Source: Arcicella rosea
GTDB taxonomy: Bacteria; Bacteroidota; Bacteroidia; Cytophagales; Spirosomataceae
Direction: 5' to 3'
DNA: 64,000 bases
Assembly (NCBI RefSeq): GCF_014204325.1
Contig: NZ_JACHKT010000001.1
Location: 124,001 to 188,000, forward strand
Shown here: positions 8,347-17,612 of the stretch, piece by piece
Position numbering within the stretch: position 1 is the first letter of the stretch
Layout of the letters: each line of letters opens with the position of its first letter
Program-made: the position numbers and the translations under genes
Notes under the pieces: model-generated
Databases searched by the model: none
What the model was told of the DNA's origin: nothing
Seen by the model: the letters and a program-made list of their open reading frames with translations, nothing else

Positions 8347-9084
8347 AAATAACTGTGCGATTTTAGAAAGCGGTTTCATCCACAGCGTGTACCAATGAGG
8401 CTTTAAATTATTGATTCTCCATGCTCTTCTATCTTCCATATTTGCCCTATATCGATGTTTCAAAGAGGCAGTACTTGTACCTCCATTACGCATAGTAGTA
8501 AGTGTTAGCGGTAAGTAATATGCCGAAAGCTTATTTTTATAAAGCATTCTTAACATCAATTCATAATCACCAGAACAAGTAAAGTCTGTGATATAATTGC
8601 CATATTTTTCAAAAGCTGATTTTTTTAAATAGAAAGAAAGGTGTGGAGGCATCCAGCCATTCAACCAGTTTTCTCTTGAATACTCACCTGCTTTCCAATA
8701 ACGAACGATTGTATGGATGTCGTCTGGGTTGATAAATTGTATGTCACCATAAACAGCATCCGCTTGAGATACAATAAAAGCTTTCGCCACTTCACTAATT
8801 ATTTGATTGTTAGGATAAAAATCATCGCCACCAATCGTGCCGATAGCATCGCCAGTTGCCAGTTTTAAACCTTTATTCATAGCATCATAAATCCCTTTGT
8901 CTGGTTCTGAAATAAATTTTATTTTATCTCCAAATGACTTTAAAATTTCTACCGTACCATCTTTTGAGGCACCATCAACCACAATGTACTCAAGTGCTGG
9001 GTAATCTTGTGCTAAAACACTTTCAATGGTTTGACGAATCGTGGCAGCGCTATTGAAGGAAACAGTAATGATAGAAATTTTCAT
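8335..9084 (-). CDS. Family 2 glycosyltransferase
   Basis: 249-residue GT-A fold enzyme transferring a sugar from a nucleotide-sugar donor, probably in surface polysaccharide or glycolipid synthesis. MKISIITVSFNSAATI at the N-terminus, VDGASKDGT (about 37-45), SEPDKGIYDAMNKGL (about 59-73) and the metal-binding IGGDDF (DxD-like, about 84-89) are the WcaE-like GT2 pattern. No membrane segment. It is not in a polysaccharide cluster here; its neighbours are unrelated. Transcribed from a good promoter at 9108-9136 and divergent from the ribosomal operon. Confidence 0.9.
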   Translation of the reverse strand: MKISIITVSFNSAATIRQTIESVLAQDYPALEYIVVDGASKDGTVEILKSFGDKIKFISEPDKGIYDAMNKGLKLATGDAIGTIGGDDFYPNNQIISEVAKAFIVSQADAVYGDIQFINPDDIHTIVRYWKAGEYSRENWLNGWMPPHLSFYLKKSAFEKYGNYITDFTCSGDYELMLRMLYKNKLSAYYLPLTLTTMRNGGTSTASLKHRYRANMEDRRAWRINNLKPHWYTLWMKPLSKIAQLFKKG

Positions 9085-9107
9085 AAAGGGTTATTTTGCT
9101 AAGTTTA

Positions 9108-9136
9108 CAAAGATAGGGATAATTTTATAGGTCAAA
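9108..9136 (-). promoter_or_regulatory. Bacteroidota-type promoter for the glycosyltransferase gene
   Basis: On the minus strand: TTTG (9136-9133), 17-bp spacer, TATCTTTG (9115-9108). This matches TTTG-N17..20-TAnnTTTG and lies 24 bases before the ATG. Confidence 0.65.
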
Positions 9137-9281
9137 AAAATCAACGAAACGTTCCGTCTTTTATCAGGAGAAATCGGGTAAAAGGAATGAGGTGAAAAAA
9201 TCAAAAATGAAACATATCACAAAGAAGTATTTTGATTGTAAAAAAAATGTAAAATAATTTTAATATTTTTTCTTTAACTCA

Positions 9282-9311
9282 TTGTAATTCAAAAAGAATC
9301 CTCTAATTTTG
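9282..9311 (+). promoter_or_regulatory. Promoter P1 of the ribosomal operon
   Basis: TTG (9282-9284), 19-bp spacer, TAATTTTG (9304-9311): full match to the Bacteroidota consensus. Confidence 0.75.
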
Positions 9312-9626
9312 CAGTCCAATTAAGAGAGAGCGTTTTCTTTGTTTTTATATGGGTTGGCAGAACTCAATAAAAAAATACGGAAATAGGCAAAACGCTAAAT
9401 CTCCTAATTCAAATTACCGCAAGTTTACTTGCAACAGTGTCAGAACTGATATTTTAATACAAAACTGAATGCCCAGTCTGTATTTTAAATATTAAGCTAC
9501 ACAAGAAACGTTTCGTTTTTCAACGCAATACGGTCTTTTCCGTCTCTTCGTCTGCATACGTGCACATCTTGTAGCTTTACTTCAATTCTGTCGCAAATTT
9601 TTATTCGTGAATTAATTAGTATAGAT

Positions 9627-9657
9627 TTTGTTATACCAAATTAAATCCCGACCTTTG
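9627..9657 (+). promoter_or_regulatory. Promoter-like site P2 before rplC
   Basis: TTTG (9627-9630), 19-bp spacer, GACCTTTG (9650-9657), differing from TAnnTTTG only in the first base. Like P1 it is followed by CAGTCC, about 80 bases before rplC. Confidence 0.5.
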
Positions 9658-9739
9658 CAGTCCGTTTTACGTTCCCAGTTGGGGTTTATTCGTAACTCGT
9701 TCATTTACAATCAATTATTTAACGTTTTATTCTAATAAA

Positions 9740-10357
9740 ATGTCTGGAATTATCGGAAAGAAAATCGGTATGACCAGCCTCTACAACGCTGATGGTTCTG
9801 CTGTCGCTTGTACGCTGATTGAAGCCGGTCCTTGTGTAGTAACGCAAGTAAAAACAGTAGAAAAAGAAGGTTATAGCGCTATTCAGTTAGGCTATGGCGA
9901 GAAAAAAGAGAAGCATACAACGCAACCTCTTTTAGGTCACTTCAAAAAAGCAGGAACTACTCCAAAGAAAAAACTCGTTGAGTTTAGATCTTTTGAAAAT
10001 GAGCTTTCACTTGGTGAAGTTGTCTCAGCTGAATTGTTCGTAGAAGGAGACTTCGTAGATGCAATCGGTACTTCAAAAGGTAAAGGTTTCCAAGGGGTTG
10101 TTAAACGCCACGGTTTTGCAGGGGTTGGAGGTCAAACTCACGGTCAGCACAACAGAGGTCGTCACCCAGGTTCAATTGGAGCTTGTTCATTCCCATCTCG
10201 TGTATTCAAAGGTATTCGCATGGCAGGTCGTACAGGTGGTAACCGTGTAAAAGTTCAAAACTTACAAGTATTGAAAGTTTATGCAGAGAAAAACCTAATC
10301 GTAGTCTCGGGTTCAATCCCAGGAGCGAAAAACTCTTACGTAATCCTTGAAAAATAG
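9740..10357 (+). CDS. rplC: 50S ribosomal protein L3
   Basis: 205-residue early-assembly protein that binds the 3' end of 23S rRNA and reaches towards the peptidyl-transferase centre. [16 protein letters not shown] is the L3 start, and the loop [18 protein letters not shown] with [16 protein letters not shown] is the extended central arm. It is the first gene of the block here; rpsJ, which normally precedes it, is absent. The 122-base spacer to rplD contains an inverted repeat. Confidence 0.97.
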   Translation: MSGIIGKKIGMTSLYNADGSAVACTLIEAGPCVVTQVKTVEKEGYSAIQLGYGEKKEKHTTQPLLGHFKKAGTTPKKKLVEFRSFENELSLGEVVSAELFVEGDFVDAIGTSKGKGFQGVVKRHGFAGVGGQTHGQHNRGRHPGSIGACSFPSRVFKGIRMAGRTGGNRVKVQNLQVLKVYAEKNLIVVSGSIPGAKNSYVILEK

Positions 10358-10479
10358 TATCAATTTGAAGATTTGAAAATGTGCTAATTTGAAAATGATA
10401 TTTCATGACAAGTTAGGAAATTAAGATAAGTTTTATTTCAAATTTTCAAATAATCAAATTTTCAAATTAAGAAGAAATA

Positions 10480-11109
10480 ATGGAATTATCAGTTTTAAAC
10501 ATACAAGGCAAAGAAACAGGCAAAAAGGTGACCCTTTCTGACGAAATCTTTGGCATCGAACCAAACGAACACGTAGTTTGGTTAGACGTGAAGCAGTTCT
10601 TGGCAAACCAACGTCAAGGAACTCACAGAGCGAAACCAAGAGCAGAAGTTTCTCGCTCAACTCGCAAGATTAAAAAACAAAAAGGTACAGGTGGTGCTCG
10701 TGCTGGTTCAGCAAAATCTCCATTGATGAAAGGTGGTGGACGTATTTTCGGTCCAGTTCCAAGAGATTACTCTTTCAAAGTAAACAAGAAAGTGAAATCA
10801 TTGGCTCGCCAATCAGCTTATGCTGCTAAAGTACAGGCAGGTTCAGTAACAGTATTAGAAGGATTCTCTTTCGATGCTCCAAAAACTAAATCTTACTTAG
10901 CATTGTTGAACGCATTGTCTTTGAATGATACTAAGACATTGTTAATCTTGCCAGAAGAAGATCAAAATGTGTATTTGTCAGGTCGTAATCTTCCAAAAAC
11001 GAAAATTGCTTCAACAGGACAAGTTAACACTTATGATTTAGTTAACGCAACAAAATTGCTTATCGTAGAAGGAGCAATTTCAAAAATCGAATCATCTTTT
11101 AGTAATTAG
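10480..11109 (+). CDS. rplD: 50S ribosomal protein L4
   Basis: 209 residues, lining the exit tunnel and, in some bacteria, repressing its own operon. The basic tunnel loop is seen as KIKKQKGTGGARAGS (about 63-77) followed by GGGRIFGPVPRDYSFKVNKK. C-terminal part typical (LLILPEEDQNVYLSGRNLP). Length normal. Confidence 0.97.
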   Translation: MELSVLNIQGKETGKKVTLSDEIFGIEPNEHVVWLDVKQFLANQRQGTHRAKPRAEVSRSTRKIKKQKGTGGARAGSAKSPLMKGGGRIFGPVPRDYSFKVNKKVKSLARQSAYAAKVQAGSVTVLEGFSFDAPKTKSYLALLNALSLNDTKTLLILPEEDQNVYLSGRNLPKTKIASTGQVNTYDLVNATKLLIVEGAISKIESSFSN

Positions 11110-11162
11110 TTATTGGTTAATTGCGAAAGCAATAACGGATAATAAATAACGAAAATAAGAAA

Positions 11163-11450
11163 ATGAGCATTATCAAAAGACCAATTCTTACTGAGAAATC
11201 TCAGGGCTTACAGAAAGGCGGTCAGTACGTTTTCGAAGTAGCAAACAAGACTAACAAAATCGAGATTGCTAAAGAAATCAAGAAAATGTACGGTGTTGAA
11301 GTTACGGCTGTAAACACACTTCGCCAATTCGGTAAGAAGAAATCAAGAAGTACTAGAACTAAAGTTACTTCTGGTATTACTTCGACATTCAAAAAAGCAA
11401 TCGTTACTATCGCTAAAGGTGAAGTAATCGATTTCTATGACGGAATTTAA
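11163..11450 (+). CDS. rplW: 50S ribosomal protein L23
   Basis: 95 residues, at the tunnel exit where trigger factor and SRP dock. IIKRPILTEKSQ near the start and YGVEVTAVNTLRQFGKKKS in the middle are family hallmarks. The 119-base spacer to rplB contains an inverted repeat made of AATTTGAAAATTTG-like and CAAATCTTCAAATT words. Confidence 0.96.
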   Translation: MSIIKRPILTEKSQGLQKGGQYVFEVANKTNKIEIAKEIKKMYGVEVTAVNTLRQFGKKKSRSTRTKVTSGITSTFKKAIVTIAKGEVIDFYDGI

Positions 11451-11569
11451 ATTATAATTTGAATTAAGTTAATTTGAAAATTTGGAATTCGATTTCATCT
11501 TCAAGTTATCAAATCTTCAAATTACTTAACTATGGGAGTTCATCCCGATAAATTGAACAAAGCACAGAA

Positions 11570-12397
11570 ATGGCAGCTACTAGAAAATTAAAACCAACAA
11601 GCCCGGGCTCACGCCACAGGATTGCTGCGACCTTCGAGGAAATAACAGCCTCAAAGCCGTACAAACCTTTGTTAGCCCCAGTAAAAAGAACAGGTGGTCG
11701 TAATGCAGATGGACACCGTGCCATGCGTTATATCGGTGGGGGTCACAAACGTCGTTATCGTTTAGTTGATTTCTTCCGTAACAAATTCGATGTTGAAGCA
11801 ACAGTTTTAACAGTTGAATACGATCCAAACCGTACAGCTCGTATCGCTCTTATCGAATATGTCGATGGCGAAAAAGCATACATCATCGCTCCAGCAGGAA
11901 TCGTTGTTGGACAGAAAGTAATCTCAAGTGCTACAGCAGCACCAGAAGTAGGTAACACTATTCCATTGTCAAACATCCCAACAGGTACTATTGTTCACGC
12001 AATTGAACTTCGTCCAGGTGGTGGTGCTGAAATGGCTCGTTCTGCAGGTACTTATGCACAATTGTTAGCTCGTGATAGCAAATATGCTACGTTAAAATTG
12101 CCTTCAGGTGAAATGCGTATGGTATTGTCAAGATGTTTAGCAACAGTAGGTTCGGTATCTAACAGTGATCACATGAATACCGTAATGGGTAAAGCAGGTC
12201 GTCATCGTTGGTTAGGTCGCCGTCCAAGAGTTCGTGGTGTAGTGATGAACCCAGTCGATCACCCAATGGGTGGTGGTGAGGGTCGCTCATCAGGAGGTCA
12301 CCCTCGTTCACGTAAAGGTTTATTAGCGAAAGGTAAGAAAACTCGTACGCCGAAGAAACAATCAAATCGTCTAATCATCAGTAGAAAGAAAAAATAG
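11570..12397 (+). CDS. rplB: 50S ribosomal protein L2
   Basis: 275 residues, needed for subunit association and the peptidyl-transferase region. The conserved [17 protein letters not shown] segment with the histidine implicated in activity is at about 222-238. C-terminus basic ([20 protein letters not shown]). A 19-codon frame at 11532-11591 overlaps the start in another frame and is probably fortuitous. Only four bases separate it from rpsS. Confidence 0.97.
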   Translation: MAATRKLKPTSPGSRHRIAATFEEITASKPYKPLLAPVKRTGGRNADGHRAMRYIGGGHKRRYRLVDFFRNKFDVEATVLTVEYDPNRTARIALIEYVDGEKAYIIAPAGIVVGQKVISSATAAPEVGNTIPLSNIPTGTIVHAIELRPGGGAEMARSAGTYAQLLARDSKYATLKLPSGEMRMVLSRCLATVGSVSNSDHMNTVMGKAGRHRWLGRRPRVRGVVMNPVDHPMGGGEGRSSGGHPRSRKGLLAKGKKTRTPKKQSNRLIISRKKK

Positions 12398-12401
12398 GTA
12401 G

Positions 12402-12680
12402 ATGGCACGTTCATTAAAAAAAGGACCTTATATTGACTACCGCCTTGACAACAAGGTGCAAGTCATGACCGAATCAGGAAAAAAGTCAGTTATTAAGACT
12501 TGGTCACGTCGTTCGATGATTTCACCTGATTTCGTTGGGCACACTTTCGCAGTGCATAATGGAAACAAATTTATTCCAGTATTTGTGACAGAGAATATGG
12601 TAGGTCATAAATTGGGTGAATTTGCTCCAACACGCAACTTCCGAGGTCACACGGCAAAAAAAGATAAAGGCAAACGTTAA
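12402..12680 (+). CDS. rpsS: 30S ribosomal protein S19
   Basis: 92 residues of the 30S head, with S13 near the A site. [12 protein letters not shown] start, [22 protein letters not shown] core and [10 protein letters not shown] end are diagnostic. The following 74-base spacer is built from TCATAATTCA-like words forming an inverted repeat. Confidence 0.97.
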   Translation: MARSLKKGPYIDYRLDNKVQVMTESGKKSVIKTWSRRSMISPDFVGHTFAVHNGNKFIPVFVTENMVGHKLGEFAPTRNFRGHTAKKDKGKR

Positions 12681-12754
12681 AATTATGAATTATGAGTTAT
12701 GGATTACTTAATATCAATTCATAATTCAAAATTCAAAATTCATAATTCAAAAAA

Positions 12755-13120
12755 ATGGAAGCAGTAGCTAAGTTAAATAATGTTCCGACTTCACCTCAGA
12801 AAATGAGAATCGTGGTAGACATGATTAGAGGTCAGAAAGTAAATAAGGCTCTCGGTATTTTGAAATACGAGCCTAAGGTTGGCGCAAGACACGTAGAGAA
12901 ATTATTACTCTCGGCTATCGCTAACTGGCAAAATAAAAATGAGGATGTAAAGTTAGAAGATGCTGACTTATACGTTAAAACCGTTACAGTAGATGGCGGT
13001 AGCTCATTAAAGCGTTTGCGTCCAGCTCCACAAGGTCGTGGTCATAGAATCTTAAAACGTTCTAACCACATTACACTTGTAGTTGCTTCAGCAACCGCAC
13101 CAACAATAATCACAGAATAA
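12755..13120 (+). CDS. rplV: 50S ribosomal protein L22
   Basis: 121 residues with a beta-hairpin in the exit tunnel. [19 protein letters not shown] is the N-terminal signature; [21 protein letters not shown] is the tunnel hairpin where macrolide-resistance changes occur in other bacteria. Short 27-base gap to rpsC. Confidence 0.97.
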   Translation: MEAVAKLNNVPTSPQKMRIVVDMIRGQKVNKALGILKYEPKVGARHVEKLLLSAIANWQNKNEDVKLEDADLYVKTVTVDGGSSLKRLRPAPQGRGHRILKRSNHITLVVASATAPTIITE

Positions 13121-13147
13121 TTAGAGAAAAAATCTAAATATCAAAAA

Positions 13148-14038
13148 ATGGGACAGAAAATAAACCCCGTTGGTTTTAGACTTGGTATCGTCAGAGGTTG
13201 GGATTCTAACTGGTATGGTGGTAAGAGTTTTGCCGATAAATTAGTTGAAGACGATAAGATTCGTAAATATGTTGCCGCACGTATTCCAAAGGGTGCAATC
13301 TCTAAGGTAATTATTGAGCGTACTTTAAAGCGAATTACTTTGACTATCAATACTGCTCGTCCGGGCGTTGTAATTGGTAAAGGTGGTCAAGAAGTTGATA
13401 AAATCAAGGAAGAATTAAAGAAAATCACAGGCAAAGATGTTCAAATCAACATTTTTGAAATCAAACGTCCTGAGATTGATGCGAAATTAATTGGTGAGGC
13501 TATCGCACAACAATTAGAAGCTCGTATTTCATTCCGTCGTGCTATGAAGCAAGCTATCGCATCAGCAATGCGTGTAGGTGCTCAAGGTATCAAATTGAAA
13601 CTTTCAGGTCGTTTAGGAGGTGCTGAAATGGCACGTTCTGAAGGATACAAAGAAGGTCGTATTCCTTTGCACACACTTCGTGCAGATATCGATTATGCAA
13701 TTTCTGAAGCATTAACTGTTTACGGAAAAATCGGTATCAAAGTATGGATTTTCCGTGGTGAAGTTTATGGTAAGCGTGATTTATCTCCAAATGCTGGAAT
13801 GGCTGCTCAACAAGCTGCTGGTGGAGCTGATGCTCGTGGAGGTAACAACCGTGGTGGACGTGGCGAAGATGGCGATCGTAAAGGTCGTGGTGGACGTGAC
13901 AACCGTGGCGGTGCTGGTGGTCGTGACGATGCACAACGTCGTAATAACAACAATAACAACCGTGGTGGCGGAGCTAACAAACCTGGTGGCGGTAATCGTC
14001 CTGGCGGTGGCAACAAACCAGCGGGTGGTAAGAGATAA
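13148..14038 (+). CDS. rpsC: 30S ribosomal protein S3 with long Gly/Arg/Asn-rich tail
   Basis: 296 residues. Residues 1 to about 215 are ordinary S3 at the mRNA entry channel: [14 protein letters not shown] start, KH domain with [14 protein letters not shown] (GxxG loop), and the [21 protein letters not shown]-domain. From about residue 218 follows an 80-residue low-complexity tail of RGG, GGN and RGGGxNKPGGG repeats ending in GGKR, with an acidic patch (RGEDGDR) and a run of six Asn. Many Bacteroidota S3 proteins have short extensions; an RGG-type tail this long is unusual. It is in frame and ends in TAA, with no sign of frameshift. Confidence 0.96.
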   Translation: MGQKINPVGFRLGIVRGWDSNWYGGKSFADKLVEDDKIRKYVAARIPKGAISKVIIERTLKRITLTINTARPGVVIGKGGQEVDKIKEELKKITGKDVQINIFEIKRPEIDAKLIGEAIAQQLEARISFRRAMKQAIASAMRVGAQGIKLKLSGRLGGAEMARSEGYKEGRIPLHTLRADIDYAISEALTVYGKIGIKVWIFRGEVYGKRDLSPNAGMAAQQAAGGADARGGNNRGGRGEDGDRKGRGGRDNRGGAGGRDDAQRRNNNNNNRGGGANKPGGGNRPGGGNKPAGGKR

Positions 14039-14097
14039 TTCGTAAATTCTCGTCAGTGGTCAGTAGTAAATAAAAGAGAAGAGTGTTTTTAACAACT

Positions 14098-14147
14098 CAT
14101 TTTCTTAATTCTTGAAACCACCGACCCATAGACTTAATAAGAAAATG
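14098..14147 (+). promoter_or_regulatory. Inverted repeat covering the rplP start codon
   Basis: CATTTTCTTA at 14098-14107 is perfectly complementary to TAAGAAAATG at 14138-14147, and the right arm contains the rplP ATG (14145-14147). In mRNA the pairing would close a 30-nt loop and hide the start codon. Proposed translational control; not demonstrated. Confidence 0.45.
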
Positions 14148-14570
14148 TTACAACCAAAAAGAACCAAGTTCCGTAAGCAACAAAAAGGTAGGATTAAAGG
14201 AAACGCTACTCGTGGTCATGAACTTGATTTCGGTACGTTCGCTATCAAAGCTTTGGAACCAGGACGCATCACTGCTCGTCAGATTGAAGCGGCTCGTATT
14301 TCAGTAACTCGTGCCATGAAACGTGAAGGTCAAGTTTGGATTCGTGTATTCCCTGACAAACCTATTACGAAGAAACCAGCAGAGGTACGTATGGGTAAAG
14401 GTAAGGGTGCTCCAGAATACTGGGTGGCACGTATCAAGCCAGGAACAATTTTGTTTGAATCGGCTGGTGTACCTTTAGAATTGGCACAAGAAGCGCTTCG
14501 TTTAGCCGCTCAAAAATTGCCACTTCGTACTTCATTCGTAGTGCGTAGAGATTATCAAGAAGCACAATAA
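14145..14570 (+). CDS. rplP: 50S ribosomal protein L16
   Basis: 141 residues, near the A-site tRNA elbow. [19 protein letters not shown] is the invariant start, so the ATG at 14145 is correct and the frame upstream of it is not translated. [22 protein letters not shown] contains the conserved loop with the arginine hydroxylation region of other species. The next spacer contains GATTTGAT / ATCAAATC. Confidence 0.97.
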   Translation: MLQPKRTKFRKQQKGRIKGNATRGHELDFGTFAIKALEPGRITARQIEAARISVTRAMKREGQVWIRVFPDKPITKKPAEVRMGKGKGAPEYWVARIKPGTILFESAGVPLELAQEALRLAAQKLPLRTSFVVRRDYQEAQ

Positions 14571-14664
14571 TTTGAAAATTTGGTTAGTTACGATTTGATG
14601 GCTTTCCAAAGTTTATCAAATCAATTAATTAGTATTCAGATTATAATATTTCATAATCAAAGTC

Positions 14665-14850
14665 ATGAAAAACGCAGAAATCCAAAAATTAAGCGCAGAA
14701 GAATTAGTAAGTACTTTAGCCTCTGAAAAAGAGGCTTTAGCTCGCCTAAAGTTTGCTCACGCTATTTCTCCAATTGAGAACCCATTACGTATCCGTGAGG
14801 CTCGTAAAGTTATCGCTCGATTGGAAACTGCTATCTCAGCAGCGAAATAA
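14665..14850 (+). CDS. rpmC: 50S ribosomal protein L29
   Basis: 61 residues, a two-helix protein at the tunnel exit beside L23. LSAEELVSTLASEKEALARLKF and PLRIREARKVIARLET (split: first and second helix) fit the family. Normal length. Confidence 0.95.
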   Translation: MKNAEIQKLSAEELVSTLASEKEALARLKFAHAISPIENPLRIREARKVIARLETAISAAK

Positions 14851-14936
14851 ATCGAATTACTGAAAAGTAATTATAACAGACCTCATCAACATAACGCTTG
14901 AGGTCAATCGTGTAACAACAATTAAAAAATCCAACG

Positions 14937-15200
14937 ATGGAAGAATTAAAAAGAAATCTGAGAAAAATCAGAGTAGGGCGTGTAGTGAGCGACAAGATGG
15001 ATAAATCAATCACTGTAGCCGTAGAAAGAAAAGTAAAACATCCACTTTATGGTAAGTTTATGAAAAAAACTTCAAAGTTGATGGCTCATGATGAGAACAA
15101 TGAATGTGGTATTGGTGATACAGTGAAAGTGATGGAAACTCGTCCACTTTCAAAAAATAAACGTTGGAGATTAGTTGAAGTTATCGAGAAAGCGAAATAA
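14937..15200 (+). CDS. rpsQ: 30S ribosomal protein S17
   Basis: 87-residue OB-fold primary binder of 16S r[23 protein letters not shown] and [19 protein letters not shown] are the signature, with [18 protein letters not shown] at the C-terminus. Confidence 0.96.
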   Translation: MEELKRNLRKIRVGRVVSDKMDKSITVAVERKVKHPLYGKFMKKTSKLMAHDENNECGIGDTVKVMETRPLSKNKRWRLVEVIEKAK

Positions 15201-15269
15201 TTTCCTTCCCAACAATCAATATTATTAAGAAGTTAAATTTTTCGTTAAAATCAGTATTCCAATCATAAA

Positions 15270-15638
15270 ATGGTACAGCAAGAATCAAGACTCGGCGTAG
15301 CAGATAACTCAGGAGCTAAAGAAGTTCTAGTTATCCGTGTGTTGGGCGGTACAGGAAAAAGATACGCTTCAATTGGTGATAAAATTGTAGTGACTGTTAA
15401 ATCAGCACTTTCATCATCAAGCATGAAGAAAGGTACGGTTTCTAAAGCCGTAGTAGTAAGAACTAAAAAAGAGATTCGTCGTAAAGACGGTTCATATATT
15501 CGTTTCGAGGATAACGCAGCCGTATTGTTGAATGCCAACGACGAGCCACGTGGTACTCGTATTTTCGGGCCAGTAGCACGTGAATTGCGTGATGCAGGTT
15601 TCATGAAAATCGTTTCATTAGCCCCAGAGGTGCTTTAA
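15270..15638 (+). CDS. rplN: 50S ribosomal protein L14
   Basis: 122 residues at the subunit interface (bridge B8). [19 protein letters not shown] and the C-terminal [20 protein letters not shown] are diagnostic. rplX follows after 14 bases. Confidence 0.97.
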   Translation: MVQQESRLGVADNSGAKEVLVIRVLGGTGKRYASIGDKIVVTVKSALSSSSMKKGTVSKAVVVRTKKEIRRKDGSYIRFEDNAAVLLNANDEPRGTRIFGPVARELRDAGFMKIVSLAPEVL

Positions 15639-15652
15639 TCATAATTCGTATC

Positions 15653-15985
15653 ATGGAAAGAAAGTTTAATAAGCAGCCAAAACTGCACATCAAATCTGGT
15701 GATACAGTTATCGTTATCGCTGGAAACTCAAAAGGTAAGACAGGCGTAATCAAAAGAGTATTGGTTGATAAGAACCGTGCAATTGTTGAGGGTGTGAATC
15801 TTCAAACAAAACACGTAAAACCAAATGCTAATACTCCGCAAGGTGGTATTGAGAAACGTGAAGGTTCTATTCACATTTCAAATTTGGCAATCGCTGAAAA
15901 TGGTAAGCCAGTTCGTACTGGTCGTAAATTGAACGAAGAAGGAAAGTTGCAAAGATTTTCGAAAGCAACAGGAAAATTCATTTAA
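15653..15985 (+). CDS. rplX: 50S ribosomal protein L24
   Basis: 110 residues, an assembly initiator with a KOW motif: IKSGDTVIVIAGNSKGKTG (about 13-31). GVNLQTKHVKPN and GGIEKREGSIHISN follow as in the family. Confidence 0.96.
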   Translation: MERKFNKQPKLHIKSGDTVIVIAGNSKGKTGVIKRVLVDKNRAIVEGVNLQTKHVKPNANTPQGGIEKREGSIHISNLAIAENGKPVRTGRKLNEEGKLQRFSKATGKFI

Positions 15986-16041
15986 TTAAATCTCAAATAA
16001 ATAGTTTTGATGTATAATCAATAACTATTCAAATTGAAAAA

Positions 16042-16058
16042 GTGGGTCGGAAATCCAC
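16042..16058 (+). promoter_or_regulatory. 17-nt hairpin motif before rplE (copy 1)
   Basis: GTGGGTCGGAAATCCAC, 15 bases before the rplE ATG. It folds as a 6-bp stem (GUGGGU/AUCCAC, one G-U pair) with the pentaloop CGGAA. The only other plus-strand copy noticed is before rplR, differing only in the loop. Confidence 0.55.
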
Positions 16059-16073
16059 ATAAATTTTCATAAA

Positions 16074-16628
16074 ATGACAACTACAAGACTGAAAGATAAG
16101 TATGTAAATGAAATCGTTCCTGCTTTAAAGGAAAAATTTCAATACAAATCAGTAATGCAAGTTCCAAAAGTTACTAAAGTTGTAATCAACAAAGGTATTG
16201 GTGCTGCTGTGGCTGACAAGAAATTGATTGATACGGGTGTTGAAGAAATCACTCTTATCGCTGGACAGAAAGCTGTTGCAACAATTTCTAAGAAAGCAAT
16301 TTCGAACTTCAAATTACGTGAAAACATGCCAATTGGTGTTAAAGTAACGTTGAGAGGACAAAAAATGTACGAATTCCTTGATCGTTTGATGACTGTTTCG
16401 TTACCACGTGTACGTGACTTCAAAGGAGTATCAGACAAAGGTTTCGATGGTCGTGGTAACTATACATTAGGTGTTAAAGAACAAATTATCTTCCCAGAAA
16501 TTTCTATTGATAAAGTAAGTAAAATTTCGGGTATGGATATCACTTTTGTAACTACCGCAAAAACTGACGAAGAAGCGAACGCATTGTTAACAGCAATGGG
16601 AATGCCTTTCTCAAATCAGAAGAAGTAA
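16074..16628 (+). CDS. rplE: 50S ribosomal protein L5
   Basis: 184 residues, one of the proteins that bind 5S rRNA and contact the P-site t[19 protein letters not shown] at about 23-38, [21 protein letters not shown] in the middle and [20 protein letters not shown] are the family core. Preceded by the 17-nt hairpin motif shared with rplR. The 105-base spacer to rpsN contains the inverted words GTTATCTGT / ACAGATAAC. Confidence 0.97.
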   Translation: MTTTRLKDKYVNEIVPALKEKFQYKSVMQVPKVTKVVINKGIGAAVADKKLIDTGVEEITLIAGQKAVATISKKAISNFKLRENMPIGVKVTLRGQKMYEFLDRLMTVSLPRVRDFKGVSDKGFDGRGNYTLGVKEQIIFPEISIDKVSKISGMDITFVTTAKTDEEANALLTAMGMPFSNQKK

Positions 16629-16733
16629 TTGATTTAAGTTATCTGTGAACTGTTATTATTGATATTATTTTCTAAATAACATTTACCGATAACGGATACA
16701 GATAACCGATAACAAATAAAGATTCTCAACACA

Positions 16734-17003
16734 ATGGCAAAAGAATCAGTAAAAGCAAGAGAAAGAAAAAAAGAAGCAACAGTTGCTAAGTATGCCGCTA
16801 AACGTGCAGCCTTAAAAGCAGCTGGAGATTATTTAGGACTTGATAAGTTACCTAAAAATGCTTCGCCAGTTCGTTTACACAACCGTTGTAAGCTTACAGG
16901 ACGCCCAAGAGGTTATATGCGTAAGTTCGGTATCAACCGTGTTACTTTCCGCCAAATGGCTTCTGATGGGTTGATTCCAGGGGTAACTAAATCAAGCTGG
17001 TAA
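16734..17003 (+). CDS. rpsN: 30S ribosomal protein S14, zinc-independent type
   Basis: 89 residues of the 30S head. [22 protein letters not shown] is the family core. Only one cysteine is present where the zinc-binding short form has four, and the length (89 versus 61) is also that of the zinc-free class. Confidence 0.96.
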   Translation: MAKESVKARERKKEATVAKYAAKRAALKAAGDYLGLDKLPKNASPVRLHNRCKLTGRPRGYMRKFGINRVTFRQMASDGLIPGVTKSSW

Positions 17004-17065
17004 TATCAAACGACTTCAGATAATTGATAATTAAGTAATTAGATTTATTTTAATTATCAATTAAC

Positions 17066-17096
17066 TTGTCTTCTTAATTTTTATTCCGTAATTTTG
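17066..17096 (+). promoter_or_regulatory. Internal promoter candidate before rpsH
   Basis: TTG (17066-17068), 20-bp spacer, TAATTTTG (17089-17096), 42 bases before the rpsH ATG. As good a match as P1 of the operon; the 134-base gap after rpsN is among the longest in the block. Confidence 0.6.
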
Positions 17097-17137
17097 CGAG
17101 CCTTTTCAGGAAGGGTTCGTTTCAAATATCGAAAACA

Positions 17138-17533
17138 ATGACAGATCCAATAGCAGATTACTTAACACGATTGAGAAATGCCATCAAGGCACGCCATAGA
17201 ATCGTTGAAATCCCTGCTTCTAACATCAAAAAGGAAATCACTAAGGTGCTTTTTGATAAAGGATATATTCAAAACTATAAATTTGACGATACAACTGTTC
17301 AGGGTACCATCAAAGTTGCTTTGAAGTATAACCCAGTTACTAAGCAGTCGGCAATCGTTAAATTAGAAAGAATTTCTAAGCCAGGTTTACGTAAATACAA
17401 AGGTGCAACTGAGTTGCCACGGGTATTAAACGGATTAGGTATCGCAATTCTTTCGACATCAAAAGGGGTTATCACCGACAAAGAAGCTCGTGTGTTAAAC
17501 GTAGGTGGTGAAGTACTTTGCCACGTTTATTAA
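17138..17533 (+). CDS. rpsH: 30S ribosomal protein S8
   Basis: 131 residues, binds helix 21 of 16S rRNA and in E. coli represses the spc operon. [18 protein letters not shown] start and [18 protein letters not shown] end are diagnostic. A promoter-like site lies directly upstream. Confidence 0.97.
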   Translation: MTDPIADYLTRLRNAIKARHRIVEIPASNIKKEITKVLFDKGYIQNYKFDDTTVQGTIKVALKYNPVTKQSAIVKLERISKPGLRKYKGATELPRVLNGLGIAILSTSKGVITDKEARVLNVGGEVLCHVY

Positions 17534-17612
17534 TATTTCTTAACGCTGAAAGAAGCTTCTATTTAATCTTTTGATTATATGAGCTTCCATCTAAGCAAAA
17601 CAATTAACAATT

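Larger units (their letters stand above)
9137..9739 (+). other. Upstream region and long leader of the ribosomal operon
   Basis: About 600 bases with no rpsJ. It contains two promoter-like sites 345 bases apart (separate entries), so the upstream transcript would carry a leader of about 420 nt. The leader has short pairings, for example AGCGTTTT near 9329 with AAAACGCT near 9385 and GCAAGTTTACTTGC near 9419. A 39-codon frame (9349-9468, MGWQNSIKKY...) lies in it, weakly supported. Confidence 0.6.

Noticed and set aside
13737-14045. ORFs opposite to or shifted within the rpsC tail
   Set aside because: Shadows of the Gly/Arg repeats; the rpsC frame explains the sequence fully.
14116-14130. Inverted copy of the TGGGTCGG part of the rplE/rplR hairpin in the rpsC-rplP spacer
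   Set aside because: Only eight bases match and in reverse orientation, so in RNA it would not form the same hairpin.
16639-16733. Possible tRNA or small RNA in the rplE-rpsN spacer
   Set aside because: Only one simple inverted repeat; no cloverleaf or TTC loop.
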